Notes under the pieces: model-generated
The model's input: only the letters and a program-made list of their open reading frames with translations
What the model was told of the DNA's origin: nothing
The model's database searches: none
Shown: piece by piece, positions 56,202 to 64,000 of the stretch
Layout of the letters: each line of letters opens with the position of its first letter
Numbering within the stretch: the stretch's first letter is position 1
Origin: an uncultured Verrucomicrobia subdivision 3 bacterium
GTDB lineage: Bacteria; Verrucomicrobiota; Verrucomicrobiia; Limisphaerales; UBA11358
DNA: 64,000 bases
Direction of reading: 5' to 3'
Assembly (NCBI GenBank): GCA_903878805.1
Contig: CAIRJF010000010.1
Location: 1-64,000, forward strand
Made by a program: the position numbers and the translations under genes

Positions 56202-57302
56202 TTATTTTTTACCTTTATCCACCGCCTGCGCCAGATCGAGTTCCTGCAACTTCGACATGATGGTCGTCGGATCCTGCGCCTTGTTGATGACTTCTTCGCG
56301 CGCAATCAATCCCGCCTGATATTTATCCATCAACCACGCATCCAGCGTGATCATGCCGTATTTGGAGCCGGTCTGAATATCGGACTGAATACGGAAAGTT
56401 TTGTTGTCGCGGATGAGCGCGGCGATGGACGGCGTGTTGACCATGATTTCAAACGCCGCCACACGACCCGGCTTGTCGATGCGCGGAATCAGCAACTGTG
56501 AAATCACCGCTTGCAACACCGTCGAAAGCTGGATGCGGATCATTTCCTGTTGCTGCTGCGGAAACGCATTCGTCAAACGGTCAATCGTCTTCGCCGCGCC
56601 CGTCGTGTGCAACGTGCCGAAAACCAAGTGACCTGTTTCCGCCGCCGTGATCGCAGCCTCGATTGTTTCCAAGTCGCGCATTTCGCCGACCAGAATCATA
56701 TCCGGATCTTGCCGCAGCGCGCGGCGCAACGCTTCGGCGAAGTTCGGCACGTCCACGTGCACTTCGCGCTGGGTTATCAACGCTTTTTTGTGCTTGTGGT
56801 AATACTCGATCGGATCTTCAATCGTGATGAGATGCACTTCTTCACGCGTCTCGTTCACGATATTTAGCAATGAAGCGAGCGTCGTGGATTTACCGGAACC
56901 TGTCGGACCGGTCACGAGAATCAAACCGCGCGGCTTGAAGAGAAGTTCCTTCACCGATTCCGGCAAACCGATTTGCTCAAACGTCAGCAGTTTGCTTGGA
57001 ATAATACGCAACACCATGCCGAAATTTCCCTTTTCCTTCATCACGCTCACACGGAAACGCGCCGCTTCGCCGAACGCGAATGCGAAATCCGCACCGCCAC
57101 GCTCGCGCACCGCCTGGATGTGTTCCTCGCTGGTGATGCTGCGCATCAGTTCTTCGGAAGTTTCTGGCGTGAGCGCCGGACCTTCGACGCGGTGCAACGT
57201 GCCGTGAACGCGGATGGTCGGCGAGCAGCCGACGCGCGTGTGCAAGTCGGACGCGCCTTCCGAGATCATCAACTGCAACAAATCTGACATCGAGTAAGAC
57301 AT
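56202..57302 (-). CDS. pilT: Twitching motility retraction ATPase PilT
   Basis: A 366-residue retraction ATPase. Walker A is [15 protein letters not shown] (about 132-146), the Asp box is [21 protein letters not shown], and Walker [21 protein letters not shown]. The C-terminal [20 protein letters not shown] corresponds to the AIRNLIRE retraction motif region. No MshEN domain and no zinc cysteines, as expected for PilT. It is placed between the two PilB-type genes with gaps of 6 and 9 bp, implying a dynamic retractable pilus rather than a static secretion pseudopilus. Confidence 0.95.
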   Translation of the reverse strand: MSYSMSDLLQLMISEGASDLHTRVGCSPTIRVHGTLHRVEGPALTPETSEELMRSITSEEHIQAVRERGGADFAFAFGEAARFRVSVMKEKGNFGMVLRIIPSKLLTFEQIGLPESVKELLFKPRGLILVTGPTGSGKSTTLASLLNIVNETREEVHLITIEDPIEYYHKHKKALITQREVHVDVPNFAEALRRALRQDPDMILVGEMRDLETIEAAITAAETGHLVFGTLHTTGAAKTIDRLTNAFPQQQQEMIRIQLSTVLQAVISQLLIPRIDKPGRVAAFEIMVNTPSIAALIRDNKTFRIQSDIQTGSKYGMITLDAWLMDKYQAGLIAREEVINKAQDPTTIMSKLQELDLAQAVDKGKK

Positions 57303-57308
57303 AATAAA

Positions 57309-59015
57309 TTAAGTATCGTCACCAACCGTTGCGCGGATGACTTCTTCCGGCGTCGTGAGTCCGGCCAGCACTTTGCGGATGCCGTCCTCGCGCAACGTCC
57401 GCATGCCCATTTCACGAGCGCGTTGGCGCAAGACCGTGGTCGGCACGCGGTCGTAAATCAATTTGCGCGCTTCATCTTCCACCACAAAAATTTCGAAAAT
57501 GCCAAAGCGCCCGCGGTTGCCGCTGTTGTTGCAATTCTGACAGCCGCGTCCTTTTTGGATGTTCGCGTTCTTGACCATTTCCATCGTCAGGCCGAGCGCG
57601 CGCATTTCCTGCTCGGTCGGCTGATAAGGCGCCATGCACTTCTTGCAAATTTTCCGGACGAGCCGTTGCGCCATCAAACAACGCGTGGACGACGCGACCA
57701 AAAATGGTTTCACGCCGATGTCCACGAGACGCGTGACCGCGCCCGGCGCGTCGTTCGTGTGCAGCGTGGAGAAAACGAGATGGCCGGTGAGCGAGGCGTT
57801 GATGGCGATGGAGCCGGTGGTGATGTCGCGAATTTCCCCGATCATCACAATGTTTGGCGCCTGACGCAGAATCGCGCGCAGCGCGGCGGCGAAGGTAAAA
57901 CCGACAATGTCATTTACCTGCACCTGATTGATGCCCGCCAAAACATATTCCACCGGGTCTTCCACCGTGATGATTTTGCGGTCAGGGCGGTTGATGAAAT
58001 TCAAACACGAATACAATGTCGTCGTCTTGCCCGAACCTGTCGGACCAGTGACCAATAAAATTCCGTCCGGCAAACCGATGATGCGCTCGAAGGTCGCCTG
58101 ATCGTCGCTCAAAAATCCGAGTTCCGGCAGACCGAGGCGCAAACCTTCCTTGTCGAGAATACGCATCACGATGCTTTCACCGTGGTTCGTGGGCAGACAA
58201 GACACGCGCAAATCAATCAGCTTGTTGCCGATTTTGGTTTGGATGCGTCCGTCCTGCGGCACGCGGTGTTCCGAGATGACCATGCCCGCCTGAATTTTCA
58301 AACGCGCAATCACCGGCGCCTGCAGGCGTTTCGGCGGCGACTTCATCTCCTGCATCATACCGTCAATGCGGTAACGCAGACGAAAACGTTTTTCCAGCGG
58401 TTCAAGATGAATATCAGAAGCGCGCAACTTGAACGCATCCACGATGATTTGATTCACCAAGCGGATGAGTGGTGCGTCCGCTTCGACTTCGCCGACTTCA
58501 TCAATTTTCGCGACGTGGACATTTTCCTCCGTCAACTCCTGCATGACATCCTTGAAGATGCCCGCGTCCATGGATTTTTTTTCGCCGCCGTAATATTTGG
58601 AAAGCGCCGCCTCGATGTCCGGTTCCGACGCCACGCGCGGCTCGATTTCGGCGCTCAACAAATGTGTGAGCGAATCCAGCGTGTTCAGGTCGGACGGGTC
58701 GGCGATGGCGATGCCGATCTTGCCATCGCTTTTGAAAACGGGGATGACGCGGTATTTTTTCGCGATGTCGCGCGGGACGATGGCGATCACCTCGTCCTCA
58801 ATTTTCATGTTCGCGAGATGGACGACTTCCGCGCCGAACTGCGCGGCTTTGGCCTGCGTCACGTCGCCGGGGCGGATGATTTTGTTCGCCACCAATAAAT
58901 CCACCACGCCCACGCCGGCGGCGTTGGCCTCCTCGCGGGACTTGGCCACGACTTCGGCGGTGGTGAAGCCGAGGTCAACCAGCAGGTCCAGCAAATAATC
59001 GTCTTTTTCTGCCAC
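57309..59015 (-). CDS. pilB: First PilB/GspE-type assembly ATPase
   Basis: A 568-residue ATPase similar in layout to the product of 54492-56192: MshEN-like N-domain, Walker [18 protein letters not shown] (about 325), Asp box EDPVEYVLAGINQVQ, a Walker B region PNIVMIGEIRDITTGSIAI, and tetracysteine CKKCMAPY...GCQNCNNSG. It is first in the 22-kb array. The two PilB-like proteins differ throughout and are not a recent duplication; one may serve pilus assembly and the other export. The promoter is probably in the 196-bp gap shared with secA. Confidence 0.93.
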   Translation of the reverse strand: MAEKDDYLLDLLVDLGFTTAEVVAKSREEANAAGVGVVDLLVANKIIRPGDVTQAKAAQFGAEVVHLANMKIEDEVIAIVPRDIAKKYRVIPVFKSDGKIGIAIADPSDLNTLDSLTHLLSAEIEPRVASEPDIEAALSKYYGGEKKSMDAGIFKDVMQELTEENVHVAKIDEVGEVEADAPLIRLVNQIIVDAFKLRASDIHLEPLEKRFRLRYRIDGMMQEMKSPPKRLQAPVIARLKIQAGMVISEHRVPQDGRIQTKIGNKLIDLRVSCLPTNHGESIVMRILDKEGLRLGLPELGFLSDDQATFERIIGLPDGILLVTGPTGSGKTTTLYSCLNFINRPDRKIITVEDPVEYVLAGINQVQVNDIVGFTFAAALRAILRQAPNIVMIGEIRDITTGSIAINASLTGHLVFSTLHTNDAPGAVTRLVDIGVKPFLVASSTRCLMAQRLVRKICKKCMAPYQPTEQEMRALGLTMEMVKNANIQKGRGCQNCNNSGNRGRFGIFEIFVVEDEARKLIYDRVPTTVLRQRAREMGMRTLREDGIRKVLAGLTTPEEVIRATVGDDT

Positions 59016-59200
59016 GAGATTTTTCCCGCCGCCCTACTGTTGAATTCGGGAAACGCGGGACAGAAAGTTTTCATGCGCCGCCACAAAAGTCAATGCTGGC
59101 GAAACACTTTGCGTCCGGCGTCCCGCCATCAGAATTGTTTCGCTTTGACGCTGCGCGCTCCGTCGCGTAGCGTATCAATCCATTTTTAACCAGAATCATT

Positions 59201-59206
59201 GAAGGA
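59201..59206 (+). promoter_or_regulatory. Ribosome-binding site selecting GTG start of secA
   Basis: GAAGGA ends 5 bp before GTG 59212. The overlapping ATG at 59210 is out of frame, so this site supports the GTG. Confidence 0.6.
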
Positions 59207-59211
59207 TTGAT

Positions 59212-62200
59212 GTGAATTTTTTAAGAGCGATTTTCCCGTCGAAAAACGACCGCGATGTGAAGAAAATCCGCCCCATCGTGGCGCGGATCAACGAGCTTGA
59301 ACTCGGCCTGCAAAAACTGTCCGACGACGAGTTGCGCGCCAAGACCGCCGCGTGGAAGGAAGAACTTTCTAAAATCAAGGACAACACTGAACTCGCCACC
59401 AAGCTCAATGAAATCTTGCCGGAAGCGTTTGCCGTTGTGAAAAACGCCGCGCGCCGGCTGTGCGGCAAGGACGTCATCGTGCGCGAACGTCCGCTGCGCT
59501 GGGAAATGGTTCACTTCGACGTGCAGCTTATCGGCGGCTACTCGTTGCACACCGGCCACATCGCGGAAATGGCCACGGGCGAAGGCAAAACGCTCGTCGG
59601 CACGTTGCCGGTTTATCTCAACGCACTGACTGGGCGAGGCGTGCACGTTGTGACGGTGAACGATTATCTCGCCGCGCGCGACGCGGAATGGATGGGCTCG
59701 ATCTACAAATTTCTCGGCCTGACCGTCGGCGTGATTCTGCACGACCAGCCGCCGAAGATTCGCCGCGAACAATATTATTGCGACATCACTTACGGCACGA
59801 ATTCCGAATTTGGTTTTGATTATCTGCGCGACAACGGCATGGCGCTGCGCAAAGAAGAACAAGTTCAGCGCGGACATTACTTCGCGATTGTGGACGAAGT
59901 AGATTCCATTCTCATTGATGAAGCACGCACGCCGCTCATCATCAGCGGTCCGGCGGTTCACACGTTTGACGAGCAATACGCGCAGTGGAAACCGACCGTG
60001 GACGGTCTGGTGCGCGCGCAGCAGCAGTTGTGCAATCGCTTCCTGAAAGAAGCCGAGGAACTCATCAAGAAATTGCATCCGACCGATGGCGCGCAGGTGA
60101 AGAACGCCGACGAATTGGAAAAACAAATCGGTTTGCTCCTCTTCCGCGTGAAATGCGGCCAACCGCGCACCGAGGCGTTGATGAAACTTTTGGAGGTTCC
60201 TGAAAGCGCCGGCATGATGAACCGCGCGGAACTGACGTTGCATCAAGACCAGAAAAAAGTGGATCTCTATCGCGAGAAGGAAGAATTACTTTTTGCGATG
60301 GACGAGAAAAGCCACGAAGCGGATTTGACGGAGAAGGGCAGAAATTATATCAGCCCGCAAGATCCCGACGCATTTGTGCTGCCCGATTTGACGACGCTGT
60401 TGCACGATGTGGACGCCGGTTCCGAACCTGATGCGCGCAAACGGCTGGAAGCGAAGGCAAAGTTGCAGGCCGACTTCGAGGCGAAGGCGCAGAAGATTCA
60501 CGCGATTTCGCAATTGCTCAAGGCCTATTCGCTTTACCAGCGCGACGTGGAATATGTCGTGCAGGAAAACAAGGTGATGATTGTGGACCAGCACACGGGA
60601 CGTCTCATGCCCGGTCGCCGTTGGAGCGACGGCTTGCATCAGGCCGTCGAGGCCAAGGAAGGCGTGACCATCGAACGCGAGACGCAGACGCTGGCGACCA
60701 TCACGATTCAAAATTATTTCCGCCTCTACACCAAACTCGCGGGCATGACCGGCACGGCGGAGACCGAGGCGGCGGAATTTTACGACATCTACAAGCTTGG
60801 CGTGATGACGATTCCGACCAACCAGCCGAACATCCGCAAGGACGCGGACGATTCCGTCTATAAAACGCGCCGCGAAAAATTCAACGCCGTCGTCAGCGAA
60901 ATCAAGACGCTGCACGCGCAGGGTCGGCCGATTCTCGTCGGCACGGTTTCGGTCGAGACGAGCGAAATGCTTTCGCGCGCGTTGAAAAAAGAAGGACTGA
61001 TCCATTCCGTCCTCAACGCGAAATATCACCAGCAGGAAGCGGAAATCGTTTCGCGCGCCGGTCAGCGCGGTGCCATCACCATCGCGACGAACATGGCGGG
61101 ACGCGGCACGGACATCAAACTTGGCGAAGGTGTCGCGAGCGTTGGCGGTTTGCATGTGCTCGGCACGGAACGTCACGAATCACGGCGCATTGACCGCCAG
61201 TTGCGCGGCCGTTGTTCGCGTCAGGGCGATCCCGGCAGTTCGCACTTTTTCATTTCGCTCGAAGACGATTTGATGCGCTTGTTCGGCAGCGATCGCATCG
61301 TGAAATTGATGGAGCGCATGGGTCTCGAAGAAGGCGAGGAACTCAAGCACGGTTTGCTCAACCGTTCCATCCAACAGGCACAGAAACGCGTCGAGGGACA
61401 TAATTTCCAGCAGCGCAAACGCACGCTCGAATACGACGACGTGATGAACAAACAGCGCGAAGTCATCTACGGCTTCCGCAACGAAATCATCAACAGCGAC
61501 GACGTGCGCGACCGCTTGATGGACATCATCGAGGAAGTGGTGATTCTCAAGATTGAGGAATTTACTTCCGGCGACGACGTATCCGAATGGCGCGTGCGTT
61601 CGCTCGCCGACTGGGTGAATCTTAATTTTCCGCTCGGTTTGCCCGAAGCGGAAATCATCAAAGCCGCGCAGTCCGGCAAAGATGAGCCGGTGGCCAACTC
61701 GGTTTACGATGGCTTGAGTCCCGCGCAGTTTGCCGTCTGCAATTTCATCAGCGACAGCATCCGCAAAGCTTACGAACTTAAAGTCAGTTTTGAGGAAGCA
61801 GACAAGCTTGCGACCGTCGAGCGCTACACCATTTTGCAGGCGATTGATAAATTGTGGCAGGAACATCTTTACGAGATGGATTCGCTGCGCCACAGCATCG
61901 GCCTGCGCGCGCACGGCCAGCGCGATCCGCTCCTCGAATACAAAGCCGAAGCGTTCAAGATTTTCGACGAACTCATGGTCAACGTGAAAACGGAAATCTG
62001 CCACAATGTTTTCCGCAGCGCGTCCAGCCTGCTCGCGTTTGAAAATTTTATCCGCAACGCGCCGCAACAAACTTTGCACCAAAACACCAGCGCGTTCGGC
62101 GGAACCAGCACAAGCACCGGCCAGACGAACAAGGCCAGCGATGTCGTGAGCGAAGCCGCGAACGCGGCGGAAGCGCAGGCGAAAGCCAAACCCGTCCGCA

Positions 62201-62277
62201 CCGGCCCGAAAGTTGGACGCAACGATCCGTGTCCCTGCGGCAGCGGCAAGAAATACAAGAACTGCTGCGGCAAATAA
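59212..62277 (+). CDS. secA: Preprotein translocase ATPase SecA
   Basis: A 1021-residue motor of the Sec translocase. The GTG start gives NFLRAIFPSKNDRDVKK. Walker A is ATGEGKTLVGTLP (about 121-133), DEAD-type Walker B VDEVDSILIDEARTPLIISG (about 226-245), and NMAGRGTDIKLGEGV the later helicase motif. The C-terminal SEC-C zinc motif NDPCPCGSGKKYKNCCG is intact and would bind SecB or the ribosome. An insertion relative to short SecAs (about 250-420) includes helical VKNADELEKQIGLLLFR. It is divergent from the pilus array and convergent with the beta-helix gene (12-bp gap). Confidence 0.97.
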   Translation: MNFLRAIFPSKNDRDVKKIRPIVARINELELGLQKLSDDELRAKTAAWKEELSKIKDNTELATKLNEILPEAFAVVKNAARRLCGKDVIVRERPLRWEMVHFDVQLIGGYSLHTGHIAEMATGEGKTLVGTLPVYLNALTGRGVHVVTVNDYLAARDAEWMGSIYKFLGLTVGVILHDQPPKIRREQYYCDITYGTNSEFGFDYLRDNGMALRKEEQVQRGHYFAIVDEVDSILIDEARTPLIISGPAVHTFDEQYAQWKPTVDGLVRAQQQLCNRFLKEAEELIKKLHPTDGAQVKNADELEKQIGLLLFRVKCGQPRTEALMKLLEVPESAGMMNRAELTLHQDQKKVDLYREKEELLFAMDEKSHEADLTEKGRNYISPQDPDAFVLPDLTTLLHDVDAGSEPDARKRLEAKAKLQADFEAKAQKIHAISQLLKAYSLYQRDVEYVVQENKVMIVDQHTGRLMPGRRWSDGLHQAVEAKEGVTIERETQTLATITIQNYFRLYTKLAGMTGTAETEAAEFYDIYKLGVMTIPTNQPNIRKDADDSVYKTRREKFNAVVSEIKTLHAQGRPILVGTVSVETSEMLSRALKKEGLIHSVLNAKYHQQEAEIVSRAGQRGAITIATNMAGRGTDIKLGEGVASVGGLHVLGTERHESRRIDRQLRGRCSRQGDPGSSHFFISLEDDLMRLFGSDRIVKLMERMGLEEGEELKHGLLNRSIQQAQKRVEGHNFQQRKRTLEYDDVMNKQREVIYGFRNEIINSDDVRDRLMDIIEEVVILKIEEFTSGDDVSEWRVRSLADWVNLNFPLGLPEAEIIKAAQSGKDEPVANSVYDGLSPAQFAVCNFISDSIRKAYELKVSFEEADKLATVERYTILQAIDKLWQEHLYEMDSLRHSIGLRAHGQRDPLLEYKAEAFKIFDELMVNVKTEICHNVFRSASSLLAFENFIRNAPQQTLHQNTSAFGGTSTSTGQTNKASDVVSEAANAAEAQAKAKPVRTGPKVGRNDPCPCGSGKKYKNCCGK

Positions 62278-62289
62278 TTTCCGTGAAAT

Positions 62290-63357
62290 TTATTGCACCG
62301 CGACCAAGTTGGGCTGCGCCTGCGAGATGCCACCCTTCACGTTGCCCTCAAATTTGGCGCGGATGATGACATTGTGCGTGCAGGTGGTATTATTCACGCG
62401 GAACGCCGCGCCGCCACAGTCCATCGCAATCAGGTTCGTGAAGGAATTATACACGCACTCGGACATCGGTGCCGGACCCCAGCCCGAGGCGGTCAGCGTT
62501 TCCGAATGTGCCATGAACACGCCGTAATGATGGCTGTTGCGGATGGAAACATTGTGGAACTGGTTCTCGCGACTCGAACGCATGAAGATGCCCAAGTCGT
62601 TCGCGGTCAAAACGGCGTTGCTGATGACGTTGTGGTTGAAGGCGAGATCCAGCGAAATGCCCGCGCCGGGATTGTCATGCAAATTCAACCCGGTGAAAAA
62701 ACTTTCCTCGGTGAGGTAGCACGCCAGACCGTCAAACTCGTTGTCAAACGACTCAAATTTTTCCACCGTCAGCCGCCGCACGCCAAGCGTCGTCACCAGT
62801 CCGCCGGAACGGCAGCGCGAGGCCGCGACATTTTCCACCAGCGAATCCTCCACGCGCTGGACGGTGATGCCGTTGTTGCGGATGTCCGAACCTTCGCCAG
62901 CAAGTTTCCACAGTTCACGCTGTTGATGAAAACGGTTGCCATCGATGAACAAATCACTGACGCGAAGATTTTTTACCGTTTTCTGCGGATGATTAACCGG
63001 CTCACCCATGATGATCACAGGGCAATTCGCATTGTCCGCCAGCATCAAAATAGTTCCCGCACCAGCCCCGCGCAGGGTTTGCGAATCGCGCTGCAAAACA
63101 ATGGGCTGATGAATCTCGAATTTTCCGGCGGGCAAAACCACCTCACCACCGCCGACCGGCAAGGCGTCGAGCGCGGCTTGGATTTGGCGATCCGAAACGC
63201 CAGCGCTCAAATGTATCACGAAGGGTTCGGCAGGTTCGAGACCTGACGACACTTGCGGAGCGGCCAGACCAAGCAGCGGGGAGAGCAAAAGGCAAAGGAT
63301 TGCGGCGATTTTTCCCGGCGAGCCGGTTGCGACCGTCTGATTGAAGTTCGTTTTCAT
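62290..63357 (-). CDS. Exported right-handed beta-helix protein
   Basis: A 355-residue protein with a signal peptide (about 15-32, AAILCLLLSPLLGLAA). The mature part is a parallel beta-helix of NosD/pectate-lyase-like coils: GGGEVVLPAGKFEIHQPIVLQ, TLRGAGAGTILMLADNANC, NNGITVQRVEDSLVENV, NHNVISNAVLTANDLGIFM. This architecture is common in polysaccharide lyases and epimerases, but no catalytic triad can be assigned with confidence. Monocistronic. Confidence 0.82.
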   Translation of the reverse strand: MKTNFNQTVATGSPGKIAAILCLLLSPLLGLAAPQVSSGLEPAEPFVIHLSAGVSDRQIQAALDALPVGGGEVVLPAGKFEIHQPIVLQRDSQTLRGAGAGTILMLADNANCPVIIMGEPVNHPQKTVKNLRVSDLFIDGNRFHQQRELWKLAGEGSDIRNNGITVQRVEDSLVENVAASRCRSGGLVTTLGVRRLTVEKFESFDNEFDGLACYLTEESFFTGLNLHDNPGAGISLDLAFNHNVISNAVLTANDLGIFMRSSRENQFHNVSIRNSHHYGVFMAHSETLTASGWGPAPMSECVYNSFTNLIAMDCGGAAFRVNNTTCTHNVIIRAKFEGNVKGGISQAQPNLVAVQ

Positions 63358-63547
63358 AACTAACGAGACCTTGCGACCAATCAGTGTTTACAACCCAATC
63401 TCGTCCAATTAAAAAATTCGTCCAGTAAATAATTCAGTTTTCGTAATTAAAAGATTTTATTAACTAATGACCTCTGTCCGCAATTTTTCGTCCGCAAAAT
63501 GAAAATTGCCATTCCGTTTCCGGTTTCCCAACGCAGCGGAAGCGGTT

Positions 63548-64000
63548 ATGCTCCGCGCGAAATTTATGCCGACCAAAAAAATTTCCGACACCGCCACGCC
63601 CGCTGAACTCGGCTTTACTTTTCCCGCCGAATGGGAAAAGCACGAGGCGACGTGGCTCGGCTGGCCGCACAACGCCAGCGACTGGCCCGGAAAATTTGAA
63701 ATCATCCCGTGGGTTTACGGCGAGATGGTGCGGAAAATTTCTGCTGGCGAAAAAATCAATCTCATCGTCCGCCACAAAAAAGACGAGGCGCATGCGCGGC
63801 ATATTTTCAAACACGTCGGCGTGGATTTGCGGAAAATAAAATTCGTCACGCACCCGACGAATCGCGGCTGGACGCGCGACACCGGGCCGATTTTTGTGAA
63901 GCGCAAAAGCGAAACGGCAATCGTTCATTTTCATTTCAACGGCTGGGCGAAATATGACAACTGGCGCAAGGACACGAAGGTTCCGCAGACCGCCGCCAAA
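63548..64000 (+). CDS. aguA: Agmatine deiminase, 3' end outside window
   Basis: An open frame to the end of the window, 151 codons visible. It starts at ATG 63548 or, more probably, the in-frame ATG 63566 (MPTKKISDTATPAELGF). Family markers visible: FPAEWEKHEATWLGWPHN near the start, RGWTRDTGPIFV (about 105) and HFHFNGWAKYDNWRKD. These match agmatine deiminase/peptidylarginine-deiminase-type enzymes, which convert agmatine to N-carbamoylputrescine and ammonia in polyamine synthesis. The catalytic Cys and His lie beyond the window. Confidence 0.88.
   Translation, partial: MLRAKFMPTKKISDTATPAELGFTFPAEWEKHEATWLGWPHNASDWPGKFEIIPWVYGEMVRKISAGEKINLIVRHKKDEAHARHIFKHVGVDLRKIKFVTHPTNRGWTRDTGPIFVKRKSETAIVHFHFNGWAKYDNWRKDTKVPQTAAK

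Overview
The window looks like a chromosomal segment of a Verrucomicrobiota bacterium, most likely subdivision 3 (Pedosphaera/Limisphaera-like). The basis is gene content, not a database search: a four-gene array of Verru_Chthon cassette type, prepilins with an H-X9-DG-type tail, very large Asn/Thr-rich exported proteins with RCC1, Ig-like and subtilase domains, and a Gram-negative envelope gene set (porin, TolC, RND efflux, Lpo lipoproteins).

Layout. 1-3 kb: accessory DNA with a partial hypothetical gene, an AAA/DUF4143 ATPase and an unknown basic protein. 3.1-12.7 kb: a plus-strand envelope block with a NarL-type two-component pair, an OprB-like porin and a CzcC-CzcB-CzcA heavy-metal RND efflux system with a small exported protein behind it. 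12.7-14.06 kb: a decayed island with a truncated integrase and two inverted decamer arrays. 14.06-17.6 kb: ABC-F ATPase and prfC. 17.8-18.03 kb: tRNA-Arg(CCG) and tRNA-Leu(CAA). 18.1-21.05 kb: a lipoprotein operon (small lipoprotein, COG3014-like, YcfL-like, LpoB-like) with a clear terminator. 21.1-30.7 kb: hisF, a prepilin C-terminal remnant, an RCC1/Ig exoprotein, mrp, a glutaminase-STAS-cNMP fusion and an mgtA-type P-ATPase. 30.8-37 kb: an 859-aa TPR protein, a possible integron-cassette-like small ORF, and uvrA. 37.0-59.0 kb: an almost uninterrupted 22-kb minus-strand array that runs pilB-like, pilT, second pilB-like, pilC, BrnT/CopG toxin-antitoxin, two prepilins, Verru_Chthon D-B-C-A, and a 2253-aa subtilase. 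59.2-64 kb: secA, a beta-helix protein, and the 5' part of an agmatine deiminase.

How it fits together. In the 22-kb array the extension and retraction ATPases and the PilC platform sit upstream of at least six pilin-like or pilin-associated proteins and one huge exported protease. Several junctions are ATGA overlaps, so this is best read as one type IV pilus/type II secretion-like surface system. No prepilin peptidase, PilMNOP or secretin is in the window.

The most unusual signal is a family of degenerate tandem repeats with a strict 7-bp period. They lie inside the prepilin leader-coding segments of four genes, inside uvrA as an in-frame insertion, and, as inverted pairs, upstream of prfC and upstream of the TPR gene. 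Related inverted arrays with a 10-bp period occur in the 13-14 kb island. ATGA couplings fix several of the starts, so the repeats in those genes appear to be genuinely translated.
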